In this document: one piece after another, positions 1-8,229 of the stretch
Layout of the letters: each line of letters opens with the position of its first letter
How positions within the stretch are numbered: the stretch's first letter is position 1
Assembly: GCA_049889095.1 (NCBI GenBank)
Contig: JBLJFK010000012.1
Length of the DNA: 64,000 nt
Strand: one strand, 5' to 3'
Source of the DNA: Ewingella sp049889095
GTDB taxonomy: Bacteria > Pseudomonadota > Gammaproteobacteria > Enterobacterales > Enterobacteriaceae
Made by a program: the position numbers and the translations under genes
Notes under the pieces: model-generated
The model's database searches: none
The model's input: only the letters and a program-made list of their open reading frames with translations
What the model was told of the DNA's origin: nothing

Positions 1-3
1 ATT

Positions 4-123
4 TGCCTGGCGGCACTAGCGCGGTGGTCCCACCTGACCCCATGCCGAACTCAGAAGTGAAACGCCGTAGCGCCGATGGTAGTGTGGGGTCTCCCCATGC
101 GAGAGTAGGGAACTGCCAGGCAT
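4..123 (+). rRNA. rrf: 5S ribosomal RNA
   Basis: This 120-nt sequence begins TGCCTGGCGG and ends CTGCCAGGCAT, so the two ends pair as the terminal 5S helix. The interior (GTAGCGCGGTGGTCCCACCT, then CCCCATGCCGAACTCAGAAG) is the enterobacterial 5S sequence. It is the last gene of an rRNA operon whose 16S and 23S lie left of the window. Its position before mobA/mobB corresponds to rrnA of E. coli. An ATG-initiated ORF overlaps it but is only a shadow. Confidence 0.98.
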
Positions 124-127
124 CAAA

Positions 128-174
128 CAAAAGCAAAAGCCCCGTACGAAAGTACGGGGCTTTTGCTTTTGTTG
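128..174 (+). terminator. rRNA operon terminator T1
   Basis: A 20-bp perfect stem (128-147 with 152-171) closes on a GAAA tetraloop. The stem includes GCCCCGTAC/GTACGGGGC flanked by A-rich and T-rich arms. It sits directly after 5S and is a classic Rho-independent terminator of the rRNA operon. Confidence 0.93.
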
Positions 175-178
175 TTAT

Positions 179-206
179 CATGCTCTCTGCTCGAGAAGAG
201 AGCATG
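179..206 (+). other. inverted repeat between T1 and T2
   Basis: CATGCTCTCT (179-188) pairs with AGAGAGCATG (197-206) around an 8-nt loop. No T-run follows, so it is not itself an intrinsic terminator. The T1-T2 spacer of E. coli rrnB also contains a hairpin here, so this is probably part of the conserved tail of the rRNA transcription unit. Confidence 0.6.
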
Positions 207-274
207 ACAAAAGGCGTGGCGTTTTGAACGTTGCAAAGCAACGGCCGGAAGGGTGAATAACGACGTTATTCATC

Positions 275-291
275 AACTGCCAGGCATCAAA
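275..291 (+). repeat. direct copy of the 5S 3' end
   Basis: The 17 bases AACTGCCAGGCATCAAA at 275-291 repeat exactly the end of 5S and its flank at 111-127. The sequence before it (GAACGTTGCAAAGCAACGG, about 226-244) matches the E. coli rrnB T1-T2 spacer in type. In E. coli this is a remnant of a second 5S gene. Small perfect hairpins lie at 229-243 and 254-272. Confidence 0.8.
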
Positions 292-300
292 TAAGTGAGA

Positions 301-329
301 AACCTCAGTCGAAAGACGAGGGTTTTTTG
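301..329 (+). terminator. rRNA operon terminator T2
   Basis: An imperfect stem (CCTC, then GTC) closes on a GAAA loop, pairs with GAC and GAGG, and is followed by GGTTTTTT. It lies just after the 5S-end repeat, the position of T2 in E. coli rrnB. Nothing gene-like is seen from here to the mobB stop at 431. Confidence 0.8.
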
Positions 330-430
330 CTATAGAGATTTTAGTGAAATGAAGTGAGTGTCTTTTGCTCAAAATAACATGAGGGGAGCCCGTTGGATCA
401 TTGTCACCATGAGTAATGCCTGAGAGATCG

Positions 431-949
431 CTATTTTCCAGCCAACCAACGGATAATAAACTGGCCAATAGCTGCAATGTTGTTGAGTTCCAAAGCAGGC
501 AGAGTGTGGTTAAGTAAACGATCACTCGCTACTGCTATTACGTTACCCTCAATCAATCCTTCAAATGGCCCGGCCATCCCAGAACGATAGAGTGCAATTT
601 TATCCATTTCCTCATGTTTAAAGCCCTCCACTAAGATCATATCCAGTGAGCTTCTGTCGAAACGGCTGGCGAGATACTGGAGATCGAGCCTTTCCAGCAC
701 CGGCGTTTCCGTCATCAGTGCCCATCGCTGACTGCTTGCCACCATCGTCTGATGCGCACCAGCTTTTCTGAGCTCGAAGCTATCCTTGCCTGGCGTGTCA
801 ACATCCACATCGTGGTGCGTATGTTTAATCAACCCAACACGAATACCCTGGCTGTTCAGATAAGGAATTAGCTGTTTTAAAAGTGTCGTTTTACCCGTGC
901 CGCTGTAGGCTACGATACCAAGTAAAGGGATTAATGAAGAGTCGTTCAC
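431..949 (-). CDS. mobB: molybdopterin-guanine dinucleotide biosynthesis adaptor protein MobB
   Basis: This 172-aa GTP-binding protein assists MobA in making the bis-MGD form of the molybdenum cofactor in the cytoplasm. A P-loop (YSGTGKTTLL) lies near residue 15, and a KHTHHDVDVDTPGKDS segment and VEGFKHE follow, both typical of MobB. Length is close to the E. coli protein (about 175 aa). Translation begins with GTG at 949-947, and the GTGA string means the start overlaps the mobA stop by four bases, so the pair is translationally coupled. MobB is dispensable in E. coli and its exact role is less clear than that of MobA. Confidence 0.95.
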   Translation of the reverse strand: MNDSSLIPLLGIVAYSGTGKTTLLKQLIPYLNSQGIRVGLIKHTHHDVDVDTPGKDSFELRKAGAHQTMVASSQRWALMTETPVLERLDLQYLASRFDRSSLDMILVEGFKHEEMDKIALYRSGMAGPFEGLIEGNVIAVASDRLLNHTLPALELNNIAAIGQFIIRWLAGK

Positions 950-1530
950 TGTAAATTACCCTTTCTGCTTTCCCAGCTTACAATATCTGCTGGAGTATTG
1001 AGATTAGCAAAAGCATCCTGCGCATCAAATGTAACAGGCAGGGCATTTATCTTTTTGAAAAAAAACATGACTTTGCGCTCACCACTAGTGAGATATTCAT
1101 CTAAAATCGGGATGATATTTTTATTTAATAAACATAGAGTTGGGTGTTCTCGCTGTAGATCTCTGGCGTATAATCCCTGGTGTACTGATTTATGTCGCCA
1201 AAATTCTTCAGCCAGATTTCGAGGAAATGCAGGAACATCACATGGAACGAACAAAGCCCAATGCGTTTTGATGGCTTTCAGGCCAGCCAGCATTCCAGCC
1301 AGTGGCCCTGAATGGTCTGGAATTAGATCGGCTATCACTTCAAAACGTTGTCCATACCGTTGCTGATTTTGATTAGAATTGATCAGAATCTCACCGACCA
1401 TCGGTGCTAATCTTTCGGCAATATGCTCGAATAAAGGTTTCCCTACAATTTCTACAAGACCTTTATCCTCGCCCATTCTGGTTGAACGTCCGCCTGCCAA
1501 AATAACGCCAGTTATATCTGCCCTACCCAT
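946..1530 (-). CDS. mobA: molybdenum cofactor guanylyltransferase MobA
   Basis: MobA transfers GMP from GTP to molybdopterin to form the guanine-dinucleotide cofactor used by DMSO-reductase-family enzymes. The nucleotide-binding motif LAGGRSTRMGEDKG lies at the N-terminus, and PDHSGPLAG and VPCDVP follow. An upstream start would add eight residues. The ATG at 1530 is preferred because it gives 194 aa, the E. coli length, and starts just before the motif. It is followed by overlapping mobB. It is transcribed divergently from yihD. Confidence 0.94.
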   Translation of the reverse strand: MGRADITGVILAGGRSTRMGEDKGLVEIVGKPLFEHIAERLAPMVGEILINSNQNQQRYGQRFEVIADLIPDHSGPLAGMLAGLKAIKTHWALFVPCDVPAFPRNLAEEFWRHKSVHQGLYARDLQREHPTLCLLNKNIIPILDEYLTSGERKVMFFFKKINALPVTFDAQDAFANLNTPADIVSWESRKGNLQ

Positions 1531-1678
1531 TATTCGCACCTGTAAGATCCACAATGCTGGTAATTGTAACGTTAAATCTCATCAGGAGCAGATTTTACTC
1601 AAGCCTCCTAACTGCCTCTTTCCCTGATCATAGAAGACTGATATTTTGTGTGGCTACTGCACATGAAAGGATTTTTTT

Positions 1679-1948
1679 ATGAAAGACCATCGCGTAAATG
1701 AGCTGATTGAATTACTTTATCCAGCCTGGAAAAATGATTCGGACCTCAATCTGCTGCAATTTTTGCAGAAACTGGCTGCTGAATGCGGCTATCATGGACC
1801 GCTGGCAGAGCTAAGTGACGATATGTTGATTTACCACCTGAAAATGCGTGGCAGTGAAAGTACCACAGAGATCCCGGGCCTGAAAAAGGACTACGAGGAT
1901 GATTTCAAAACGGCTATTTTGCGCGCCCGCGGTATCATTAAGGATTGA
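1679..1948 (+). CDS. yihD: YihD family protein (DUF1040)
   Basis: This is a small soluble protein of 89 aa, identical in length to E. coli YihD. Its function is not established. It starts MKDHRVNELIELL and ends with the conserved region DDFKTAILRARGIIKD. A Shine-Dalgarno GAAAGG lies about 10 bases before the ATG. It sits between the divergent mobA and srkA, as in E. coli. No membrane segment, signal or recognisable catalytic motif is present. Confidence 0.9.
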   Translation: MKDHRVNELIELLYPAWKNDSDLNLLQFLQKLAAECGYHGPLAELSDDMLIYHLKMRGSESTTEIPGLKKDYEDDFKTAILRARGIIKD

Positions 1949-1949
1949 T

Positions 1950-1964
1950 GTAAACTTATGTGAA
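1950..1964 (+). promoter_or_regulatory. candidate CpxR box upstream of srkA-dsbA
   Basis: GTAAA-CTTAT-GTGAA matches the CpxR consensus (two GTAAA repeats, 5-base spacing) with one mismatch. It lies about 75 bases before the srkA ATG. In E. coli the yihE(srkA)-dsbA operon is activated by CpxR, so site and target agree. A -10-like GATACTATT follows at about 1991. Confidence 0.6.
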
Positions 1965-2040
1965 CTTCATGCGACATGCCAAAAATAGATGATACTATTT
2001 CCTACTATCATTTTTTCGTGCGGCCTATCTGAATGAAGTT

Positions 2041-3027
2041 ATGAACAATTCTGCTTTCAATTTTCAGGCATTGTCGCCAGATCTGATCCTTGATGCGTTA
2101 GAAAGCGTTGGCTTGCTCGCAGAGTCAGGGCTGATTGCATTAAACAGTTATGAAAACCGTGTGTATCAGTTTTTGTGTGAAGACAAAAAACGCTACGTGG
2201 TAAAATTTTATCGCCCGGAGCGCTGGAGTGAATCACAAATTCATGAGGAGCACGTTTTTTCTCAGAATATGTCTGACGCTGAAATCCCGGCTGTCGCGCC
2301 GCTGAATATAGAAGGTAATACCCTTCATTCCCACCAGGGTTATCTTTTTACCGTGTTTCCAAGCGTCGGCGGCCGCCAGTATGAGATCGATAACCTCGAT
2401 CAACTTGAGTGGGTTGGGCGTTTTCTTGGCCGTATTCATCAGGTCGGAAGCGAAAGTTTGTTTATCGCCAGACCTACCATAGGCCTTGATGAATACCTTA
2501 TTCAACCCCGCACGGTGCTTGAAAAAACCACGCTAATTCCTAAACGTCAACGCACCTCATTCCTGGCCGCCACAGACAAACTAATCACAACCATTGGTGA
2601 ATATTGGCATGATGACTGGCAACCGCTGCGTTTACATGGCGATTGTCATCCGGGAAATATTCTTTGGCGTGATGGTCCGCTATTTGTTGATTTAGACGAT
2701 GCGCGCAACGGCCCTGCTATACAGGATTTATGGATGTTGTTGCATGGGGATATAAACGAACAAAGACTTCAACTGGATATTCTACTCGAAGCTTATGGTG
2801 AATTCGCAGAGTTCGATACCCGCCAGCTGTCGCTGATTGAACCACTGCGTGCGATGCGTATGGTCTATTATCTGGCATGGGTGGCCCGCCGCTGGGAAGA
2901 TCCTGCTTTTCCGAAAAGTTTCCCCTGGATGAAGGATGAAGACTTTTGGTTAGGTCAGGCTGCAGCGTTTACCGAGCAAATAAAGAAATTACGGGCACCT
3001 CCTCTACAGTTGATGCCAATGTACTGA
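2041..3027 (+). CDS. srkA: stress response kinase A
   Basis: This is a cytoplasmic Ser/Thr protein kinase of the aminoglycoside-phosphotransferase fold (formerly YihE/RdoA). In E. coli it counters MazEF-linked and Cpx stress death. The 328-aa length equals the E. coli protein. The catalytic loop LHGDCHPGNILW lies near residue 200 and FVDLDDARNGP is the metal-binding motif. The N-terminal SYENRVYQF and VVKFYRPERW form the nucleotide-binding lobe. It is followed 48 bases later by dsbA, with which it probably forms an operon. Confidence 0.95.
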   Translation: MNNSAFNFQALSPDLILDALESVGLLAESGLIALNSYENRVYQFLCEDKKRYVVKFYRPERWSESQIHEEHVFSQNMSDAEIPAVAPLNIEGNTLHSHQGYLFTVFPSVGGRQYEIDNLDQLEWVGRFLGRIHQVGSESLFIARPTIGLDEYLIQPRTVLEKTTLIPKRQRTSFLAATDKLITTIGEYWHDDWQPLRLHGDCHPGNILWRDGPLFVDLDDARNGPAIQDLWMLLHGDINEQRLQLDILLEAYGEFAEFDTRQLSLIEPLRAMRMVYYLAWVARRWEDPAFPKSFPWMKDEDFWLGQAAAFTEQIKKLRAPPLQLMPMY

Positions 3028-3075
3028 GTCGTGAATAAACGTTAAAAGTTTAATTAATTTGGAGATGGGCTTTAT

Positions 3076-3699
3076 ATGAAAAAGATATTCTTGGCACTGA
3101 TTGGTATGGTTATGGCATTCAGCGCAACGGCAGCACAGTTTTCTAATGGTTCGCAATACGTTACGTTGGATAAGCCTGTAGCAGGTGAGCCACAGGTTCT
3201 TGAGTTCTTCTCATTTTATTGCCCGCACTGCTATCAGTTCGAGCAGGTATGGCATGTCTCTGAAGGCATTGAGAAGAATTTGCCTAAAAATGTAAAATAT
3301 GCGAAATACCACGTTGAATTCCTTGGACCTTTAGGCAAGCAGTTAACCCAGGCATGGGCCGTAGCTATCGCGCTTGGGGTGGAAGATAAAGTCAGCCCGT
3401 TGATGTTTGAAGCCGTGCAGAAACAACAGTCAGTACAGACGCCAGATGATATCCGCAAAGTCTTTATTCAAGCCGGCGTTAAAGGCGAAGAATATGATTC
3501 TGCGCTTAATAGCTTTGTGGTGAAATCATTGGTTGTTCAGCAAGAAAAAGCCGCTGCTGATCTTGGTTTGCAAGGTGTGCCATCCGTATTTGTAAATGGT
3601 AAATACATGGTTAAAAATGATGGGCTTGATACGAGCTCGCAAGAAATGTACGTTAAGCAATATTCAGATGTGATCAATTTCTTGTCTACTCAGAAGTAA
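3076..3699 (+). CDS. dsbA: thiol:disulfide interchange protein DsbA
   Basis: DsbA is the periplasmic dithiol oxidase that introduces disulfides into exported proteins and is reoxidised by DsbB. The signal peptide is residues 1-19 (KK, hydrophobic core, SATA, then AQF). The active site CPHC is at residues 49-52, which is Cys30/Cys33 of the mature form. The cis-proline loop GVPSVFVNG lies near residue 170. The length is 207 aa against 208 in E. coli. The ribosome-binding site is GGAGATGG. In E. coli it is expressed from its own promoter and from the Cpx-dependent upstream promoter. Confidence 0.97.
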   Translation: MKKIFLALIGMVMAFSATAAQFSNGSQYVTLDKPVAGEPQVLEFFSFYCPHCYQFEQVWHVSEGIEKNLPKNVKYAKYHVEFLGPLGKQLTQAWAVAIALGVEDKVSPLMFEAVQKQQSVQTPDDIRKVFIQAGVKGEEYDSALNSFVVKSLVVQQEKAAADLGLQGVPSVFVNGKYMVKNDGLDTSSQEMYVKQYSDVINFLSTQK

Positions 3700-3711
3700 T
3701 CCATTCTAAGA

Positions 3712-3746
3712 AAAAACGTCAGCCCAGAGCTGGCGTTTTTATTTTC
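3712..3746 (+). terminator. terminator after dsbA
   Basis: ACGTCAGC and GCTGGCGT form an 8-bp stem (one G-T pair) around CCAGA, followed by TTTTTATTTTC. It ends the srkA-dsbA unit. Downstream to 3970 the sequence is AT-rich and shows no gene. The yihG gene that E. coli carries between dsbA and polA is absent. Confidence 0.85.
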
Positions 3747-3974
3747 TCTAGTCCGTCATCATAACAATGAATATCTTCAAACCTGTTGTTAGGTGTATAT
3801 TGAATTCGGTAGTTTTATCAGATTTTATTATTATATCCACATTGCTGATTAAAATTACATGACAGAGGTATTGCAATGATAACGTCGTTAACTTCATGAA
3901 AGTGTGAGTTAAAAATAACGTGCCACTTTCCTTCTTACTAGATTAAATTCTTGTTTTTATTTTTATTCACAAAG

Positions 3975-3983
3975 TTATCCACA
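3975..3983 (+). promoter_or_regulatory. DnaA box 1 upstream of polA
   Basis: TTATCCACA is a perfect high-affinity DnaA box. Five bases downstream is the 14-bp palindrome GATCTCGCGAGATC (3988-4001), which contains two Dam GATC sites. DnaA is reported to stimulate polA transcription in E. coli. Confidence 0.6.
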
Positions 3984-4042
3984 GGTTGATCTCGCGAGAT
4001 CCCTCGCAAGTTTGCTACCAATTTATCTCTCATGGTTCGACT

Positions 4043-4051
4043 TTATCCCCA
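4043..4051 (+). promoter_or_regulatory. DnaA box 2 (weaker) upstream of polA
   Basis: TTATCCCCA differs from the consensus box at one base. It lies 68 bases (start to start) after box 1 and 46 bases before the polA ATG. A third GATC lies at 4076-4079. Confidence 0.45.
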
Positions 4052-4096
4052 GCTATGGCATCCTTAGGCATGTCCGATCACGAATAAAGAAGAATT

Positions 4097-6901
4097 ATGG
4101 CCCAAATAGCAGAAAATCCACTTATCCTGGTAGACGGTTCGTCTTACCTTTACCGCGCCTACCATGCATTTCCACCGCTGACTAACTCAGCCGGTGAACC
4201 GACCGGCGCCATGTATGGTGTGCTGAACATGCTGCGCAGCCTGTTGCTGCAATACACGCCGAGCCACATTGCCGTTGTTTTTGATGCGAAAGGCAAAACC
4301 TTCCGTGATGAACTGTTTGACAAATACAAATCCCACCGCCCACCGATGCCTGACGACCTGCGCGCCCAGATTGAGCCGCTGCACCAAATGGTCAAAGCTA
4401 TGGGGCTGCCTTTGTTGGTTATTTCCGGTGTTGAGGCTGATGACGTTATTGGTACTCTGGCCCTTGAAGCGGAAAAGGCCGGTCACGCTGTACTTATAAG
4501 CACCGGTGATAAAGATATGGCGCAGTTGGTCACGCCGGGCGTTACCCTTATTAACACCATGAATAATGCAATTCTTGGGCCGGATGAAGTGGTCGAGAAG
4601 TACGGGGTTCCTCCAGAGCTAATTATTGATTTTCTGGCGCTGATGGGAGACTCCTCGGACAACATCCCTGGCGTTCCCGGTGTTGGTGAGAAGACCGCTC
4701 AGGCGCTGTTACAAGGTATTGGTGGTCTTGATGCACTGTATGCGGATCTCGATAAAATCTCCACGCTCAGTTTCCGCGGTGCTAAAACCATGGCAACCAA
4801 ACTGGCTGATAATAAAGAGGTGGCCTATCTCTCTTACCAACTGGCAACCATAAAAACGGATGTCGAATTGGGAGTCACCTGCGATAAGCTCAACGTGCTT
4901 GAACCAGATGCCGCCGAGTTACATACATTGTTTGCCCGTTATGAATTCAAGCGCTGGTTAGCCGATATCGAAGCCGGTACATGGTTAAATGGCAAAAAAG
5001 GTTCTCCTAAAGCGACCGCGGGTAAGAAAAAAGGCGCTGTGGAAATTGATATTGCCGACCATGATCCCGTCGAACGTACCCAGTTATCACAAGACGGTTA
5101 TGTCACCATTCTCGATCAGACGATGCTGGATGAGTGGATAGGTCATCTGAAAGCTTCAGAGGTTTTTGCTTTCGATACCGAAACTGACGGCCTGGATACC
5201 CTTACGGCAAATCTGATAGGCCTCTCATTTGCGGTGGAGCCGGGTAAAGCCGCTTATCTTCCTGTTGCCCATGATTATCTGGATTCTCCGGCGCAGCTCG
5301 ATCGCGATACCGTATTAGCCCAATTGAAGCCATTGCTGGAAGATGAAAAGCAGCTAAAAGTAGGACAGAACCTCAAGTTTGATCGCGGGATCCTGTTGCG
5401 ATACGGCATCGAGATGAAAGGCATAGCCTTCGATACCATGCTGGAGTCCTATGTACTGGATAGCGTATCAGGCCGACATGATATGGACAGCCTGGCCGAC
5501 CGATATCTCGGTCATAAGACGGTCAGCTTCGAAGAAATTGCCGGTAAAGGTAAAAACCAGCTCACTTTCAACCAAATTGCGCTTGAGCAGGCAGCACCTT
5601 ATGCCGCTGAGGATGCCGACGTCACTCTGCAGTTACATCAGACGCTCTGGCCGAAAATCCAGGAAAGCAAAGCGTTGACCACGGTCTTCAATGATATTGA
5701 GATGCCGCTGGTTCCTGTGCTGTCCCACATCGAGCGTACTGGCGTTCTTATCGACCAGCATATTCTTGCCGCGCACTCTAAAGAACTGACCTTACGTCTG
5801 GCAGAGCTCGAAAGCAAAGCGCATGAGCTGGCCGAAGAGCCATTCAACCTATCTTCGCCTAAACAGCTGCAGGCGATCCTCTATGAAAAACAGAAGTTAC
5901 CCATCCTGAAGAAAACGCCTGGTGGCGCTCCGTCGACTAACGAAGAAGTGCTGGCCGAACTGGCGCTCGATTACCCGCTGCCGAAGGTCATTTTGGAATA
6001 TCGTGGTCTGGCGAAACTGAAATCGACCTATACCGACAAATTGCCACTCATGATTAATCCGCATTCTGGCCGCGTACACACGTCGTATCATCAAGCAGTA
6101 ACGGCCACCGGGCGTTTATCTTCCAGCGATCCGAACCTGCAAAATATTCCCGTACGTAACGAAGAGGGGCGTCGTATTCGTCAGGCCTTTATTGCGCCTA
6201 AGGATCACTGCATCGTAGCAGCCGACTATTCACAAATTGAACTGCGCATCATGGCGCACCTTTCAAAAGATGAAGGGTTGTTGAAGGCGTTTGCGGAAGG
6301 TAAAGATATCCATAAGGCGACTGCTGCTGAAGTTTTTGGCATGCCGCTGGACAATGTCACCGGCGAACAGCGCCGCAGTGCGAAAGCGATTAACTTTGGT
6401 CTGATTTATGGTATGAGCGCCTTTGGTTTATCCCGTCAGTTGAATATCCCGCGTAAAGAATCGCAGCGCTATATGGATTTGTACTTTGAACGTTATCCGG
6501 GTGTGCTGGAATACATGGAGCGTACTCGGACACAAGCTTCTGAGAAGGGCTATGTCGAGACGCTAGATGGTCGCCGTCTCTACCTGCCTGATATCAAGTC
6601 CAGTAATGCCATGCGCCGCAAGGGCGCTGAGCGTGCGGCGATCAATGCCCCTATGCAAGGTACAGCGGCGGATATCATCAAACGCGCGATGATCAAAGTG
6701 GCCGACTGGTTGCTGCAACCCAATGCACCACGTGCGCGTATCATCATGCAGGTTCATGATGAATTGGTATTTGAAGTACACAATGATGATGTCGAGCCTG
6801 TCAGCGAAAAGGTCCGCAGCCTTATGGAGGGCAGTATGGAACTGGCTGTTCCGCTGAAAGTTGAGGTGGGTGTAGGTAAAAATTGGGACGAAGCTCACTA
6901 A
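4097..6901 (+). CDS. polA: DNA polymerase I
   Basis: This is the repair and Okazaki-fragment polymerase, 934 aa (E. coli 928). The N-terminal third is the 5'-3' exonuclease (ILVDGSSYLYRAYHA, GVEADDVIGTL, LMGDSSDNIPGVPGVG). The middle is a 3'-5' exonuclease with an intact Exo I motif (FDTETDGLD), so proofreading should be active. The C-terminal polymerase carries motif A DYSQIELRIMAHLS, motif B RRSAKAINFGLIYG and motif C QVHDELVFEV. An AAGAAG ribosome-binding site precedes the ATG. It is a single-gene unit with Spot 42 RNA downstream, as in E. coli. Confidence 0.98.
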   Translation: MAQIAENPLILVDGSSYLYRAYHAFPPLTNSAGEPTGAMYGVLNMLRSLLLQYTPSHIAVVFDAKGKTFRDELFDKYKSHRPPMPDDLRAQIEPLHQMVKAMGLPLLVISGVEADDVIGTLALEAEKAGHAVLISTGDKDMAQLVTPGVTLINTMNNAILGPDEVVEKYGVPPELIIDFLALMGDSSDNIPGVPGVGEKTAQALLQGIGGLDALYADLDKISTLSFRGAKTMATKLADNKEVAYLSYQLATIKTDVELGVTCDKLNVLEPDAAELHTLFARYEFKRWLADIEAGTWLNGKKGSPKATAGKKKGAVEIDIADHDPVERTQLSQDGYVTILDQTMLDEWIGHLKASEVFAFDTETDGLDTLTANLIGLSFAVEPGKAAYLPVAHDYLDSPAQLDRDTVLAQLKPLLEDEKQLKVGQNLKFDRGILLRYGIEMKGIAFDTMLESYVLDSVSGRHDMDSLADRYLGHKTVSFEEIAGKGKNQLTFNQIALEQAAPYAAEDADVTLQLHQTLWPKIQESKALTTVFNDIEMPLVPVLSHIERTGVLIDQHILAAHSKELTLRLAELESKAHELAEEPFNLSSPKQLQAILYEKQKLPILKKTPGGAPSTNEEVLAELALDYPLPKVILEYRGLAKLKSTYTDKLPLMINPHSGRVHTSYHQAVTATGRLSSSDPNLQNIPVRNEEGRRIRQAFIAPKDHCIVAADYSQIELRIMAHLSKDEGLLKAFAEGKDIHKATAAEVFGMPLDNVTGEQRRSAKAINFGLIYGMSAFGLSRQLNIPRKESQRYMDLYFERYPGVLEYMERTRTQASEKGYVETLDGRRLYLPDIKSSNAMRRKGAERAAINAPMQGTAADIIKRAMIKVADWLLQPNAPRARIIMQVHDELVFEVHNDDVEPVSEKVRSLMEGSMELAVPLKVEVGVGKNWDEAH

Positions 6902-6983
6902 GTGAAGATAAATTAAGCGGTTTTTGTAATTAAGCTACACAATTTCATGAAAAATTTATGAAGGTGATCGCATAACCCGCAAA

Positions 6984-7006
6984 TTTTGTGTAAGTAAACT
7001 ACAAAA
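6984..7006 (+). promoter_or_regulatory. possible CRP site before Spot 42
   Basis: TTTTGTGTAAGTAAACTACAAAA is an AT-flanked inverted repeat with only a moderate match to TGTGA-N6-TCACA, centred about 53 bases before the RNA start. Spot 42 is cAMP-CRP repressed in E. coli, but this exact site is a guess. Confidence 0.3.
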
Positions 7007-7011
7007 AAGTC

Positions 7012-7040
7012 TTTTTCCTGCCCATGAATTAAGGTAAAGT
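7012..7040 (+). promoter_or_regulatory. spf promoter
   Basis: The -10 element TAAAGT (7035-7040) ends seven bases before the expected Spot 42 start. A poor -35 (TTTTTC, 7012-7017) lies 17 bases upstream. Confidence 0.55.
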
Positions 7041-7047
7041 CTTGCTC

Positions 7048-7157
7048 GTAGGGTACAGAGGTAAGATGTTCTATCTTTCAGACCGTTTACTTAACGTAAT
7101 CGGATTTGGCTGAATTTTTTAGCCGCCCCAGACATTTATGTCTGGGGCGTTTTTTAT
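7048..7157 (+). ncRNA. spf: Spot 42 small RNA
   Basis: This 110-nt Hfq-dependent sRNA represses catabolic mRNAs such as galK when glucose is present. The sequence begins GTAGGGTACAGAGGTAAGAT and is nearly identical to E. coli Spot 42. It keeps the unpaired targeting regions and the 3' terminator (GCCCCAGAC/GTCTGGGGC plus TTTTTT). Its location between polA and engB is the E. coli position. Confidence 0.96.
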
Positions 7158-7192
7158 GGATTTTTTCACCTCTGGTCCTGCTAAATCGCCAT

Positions 7193-7217
7193 TAAAAAAG
7201 GCGACTAATTAGCCGCC
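7193..7217 (-). terminator. terminator after engB
   Basis: On the minus strand GGCGGCT-AATT-AGTCGCC is followed by TTTTTT. It ends the engB transcript, converging on Spot 42. Confidence 0.8.
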
Positions 7218-7285
7218 CTTCGAATGTCTACAACGCTTAGCCAAGCCGTATTTATTTTCAACACAGATTCATGGGTTATACAACG

Positions 7286-7939
7286 TTACTCGCCAGACAG
7301 TTCGTCTTGCAGCACTTCCGGCGGTATCTCACTGAACCAGGTGTTCAGCTTGTCAGTCAGTTTGTCTACGCCCAGCTTTTTCAGCGAAGAGAATGACTCA
7401 ACCTGAATATCGCCCATAAACTCTTTGACTGTTTCGCGGACCATCTTGATTTGTGCCTGACGGGCGCTGGAAGATAATTTGTCGGATTTGGTGAGCAGCA
7501 ACATTACCGGCGTGCCCACAGCCACGGCCCAGGAGACCATCTGGCGGTCTAGGTCTTTCAGTGGATGGCGGATATCCATCAAAACAACCAGCCCTTTCAG
7601 GGAGTTACGCATTTGCAGATATTCCCCGAGCGCTTTCTGCCACTTACGCTTCATCTCTTCAGGAACTTGCGCATAACCGTAGCCTGGCAGGTCGACCAGA
7701 CGAATGCCTGGCTCTACTTCGAACAGGTTAATCAGTTGTGTACGGCCAGGTGTTTTACTGATGCGTGCGAGACTTTTCTGTTGGGTAAGCGTGTTTAGCG
7801 CGCTGGATTTGCCGGCGTTTGAACGACCAGCAAATGCGACTTCAATGCCTTCATCACTTGGCAGATGCCGGATGTCCGGGGCGCTCATGACGAAATGGGT
7901 CATATGATAGTTGTATGTTTGGCTGGTCAAAACGTGCAT
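7286..7939 (-). CDS. engB: ribosome biogenesis GTPase YihA/YsxC (EngB)
   Basis: This essential circularly ordered GTPase is needed for 50S subunit assembly. It has G1 GRSNAGKSS, G3 DLPGYGYAQVP and G4 TKSDK. The listed ATG gives 217 aa. A GGAG sits almost on top of that ATG, however, and lies nine bases before an in-frame TTG at 7930. A TTG start would give 214 aa beginning MTSQTYNYHMTHF, which lines up better with the E. coli N-terminus (MTNLNYQQTHF). The start is therefore uncertain by three codons. It stands alone and is transcribed away from the csrC region. Confidence 0.95.
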   Translation of the reverse strand: MHVLTSQTYNYHMTHFVMSAPDIRHLPSDEGIEVAFAGRSNAGKSSALNTLTQQKSLARISKTPGRTQLINLFEVEPGIRLVDLPGYGYAQVPEEMKRKWQKALGEYLQMRNSLKGLVVLMDIRHPLKDLDRQMVSWAVAVGTPVMLLLTKSDKLSSSARQAQIKMVRETVKEFMGDIQVESFSSLKKLGVDKLTDKLNTWFSEIPPEVLQDELSGE

Positions 7940-8070
7940 CTCCGTGAGGCATGGGTGTCTGGTTGGCGATTATAGCTGCAACAGGAGCGGGATGCGTTTC
8001 TGTTTTTATAATCCGAATGATGATGAGTAGGGGTCACAGATATGAAGGTGCGGAAAAAATTCCTTCACGA

Positions 8071-8076
8071 TGTAAG
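8071..8076 (+). promoter_or_regulatory. possible UvrY/GacA half-site
   Basis: TGTAAG is one half of the BarA-UvrY (GacA) palindrome TGTAAG-N6-CTTACA. It lies about 160 bases before the CsrC-like RNA, the distance range seen for UvrY sites at csrB and csrC. Only one arm is present, so this is weak. Confidence 0.25.
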
Positions 8077-8229
8077 ACATTTGCCATTCAAAATGCGGGC
8101 TATCACGCTGTTTTCGCGCCGTGATGTTTAAAGTTTTAAAATTCAAAATGATGTCGGAATACATAAAAACCCACTCCGATCTTGCGGCGGCTATCTTGAG
8201 CCTTTACGCCATTGGGGTAAAGTATTTCT

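Noticed and set aside
3..227. ATG-initiated 74-codon ORF over the 5S region
   Set aside because: It overlaps the 5S rRNA and its terminator. The translation is a product of rRNA sequence, not a gene.
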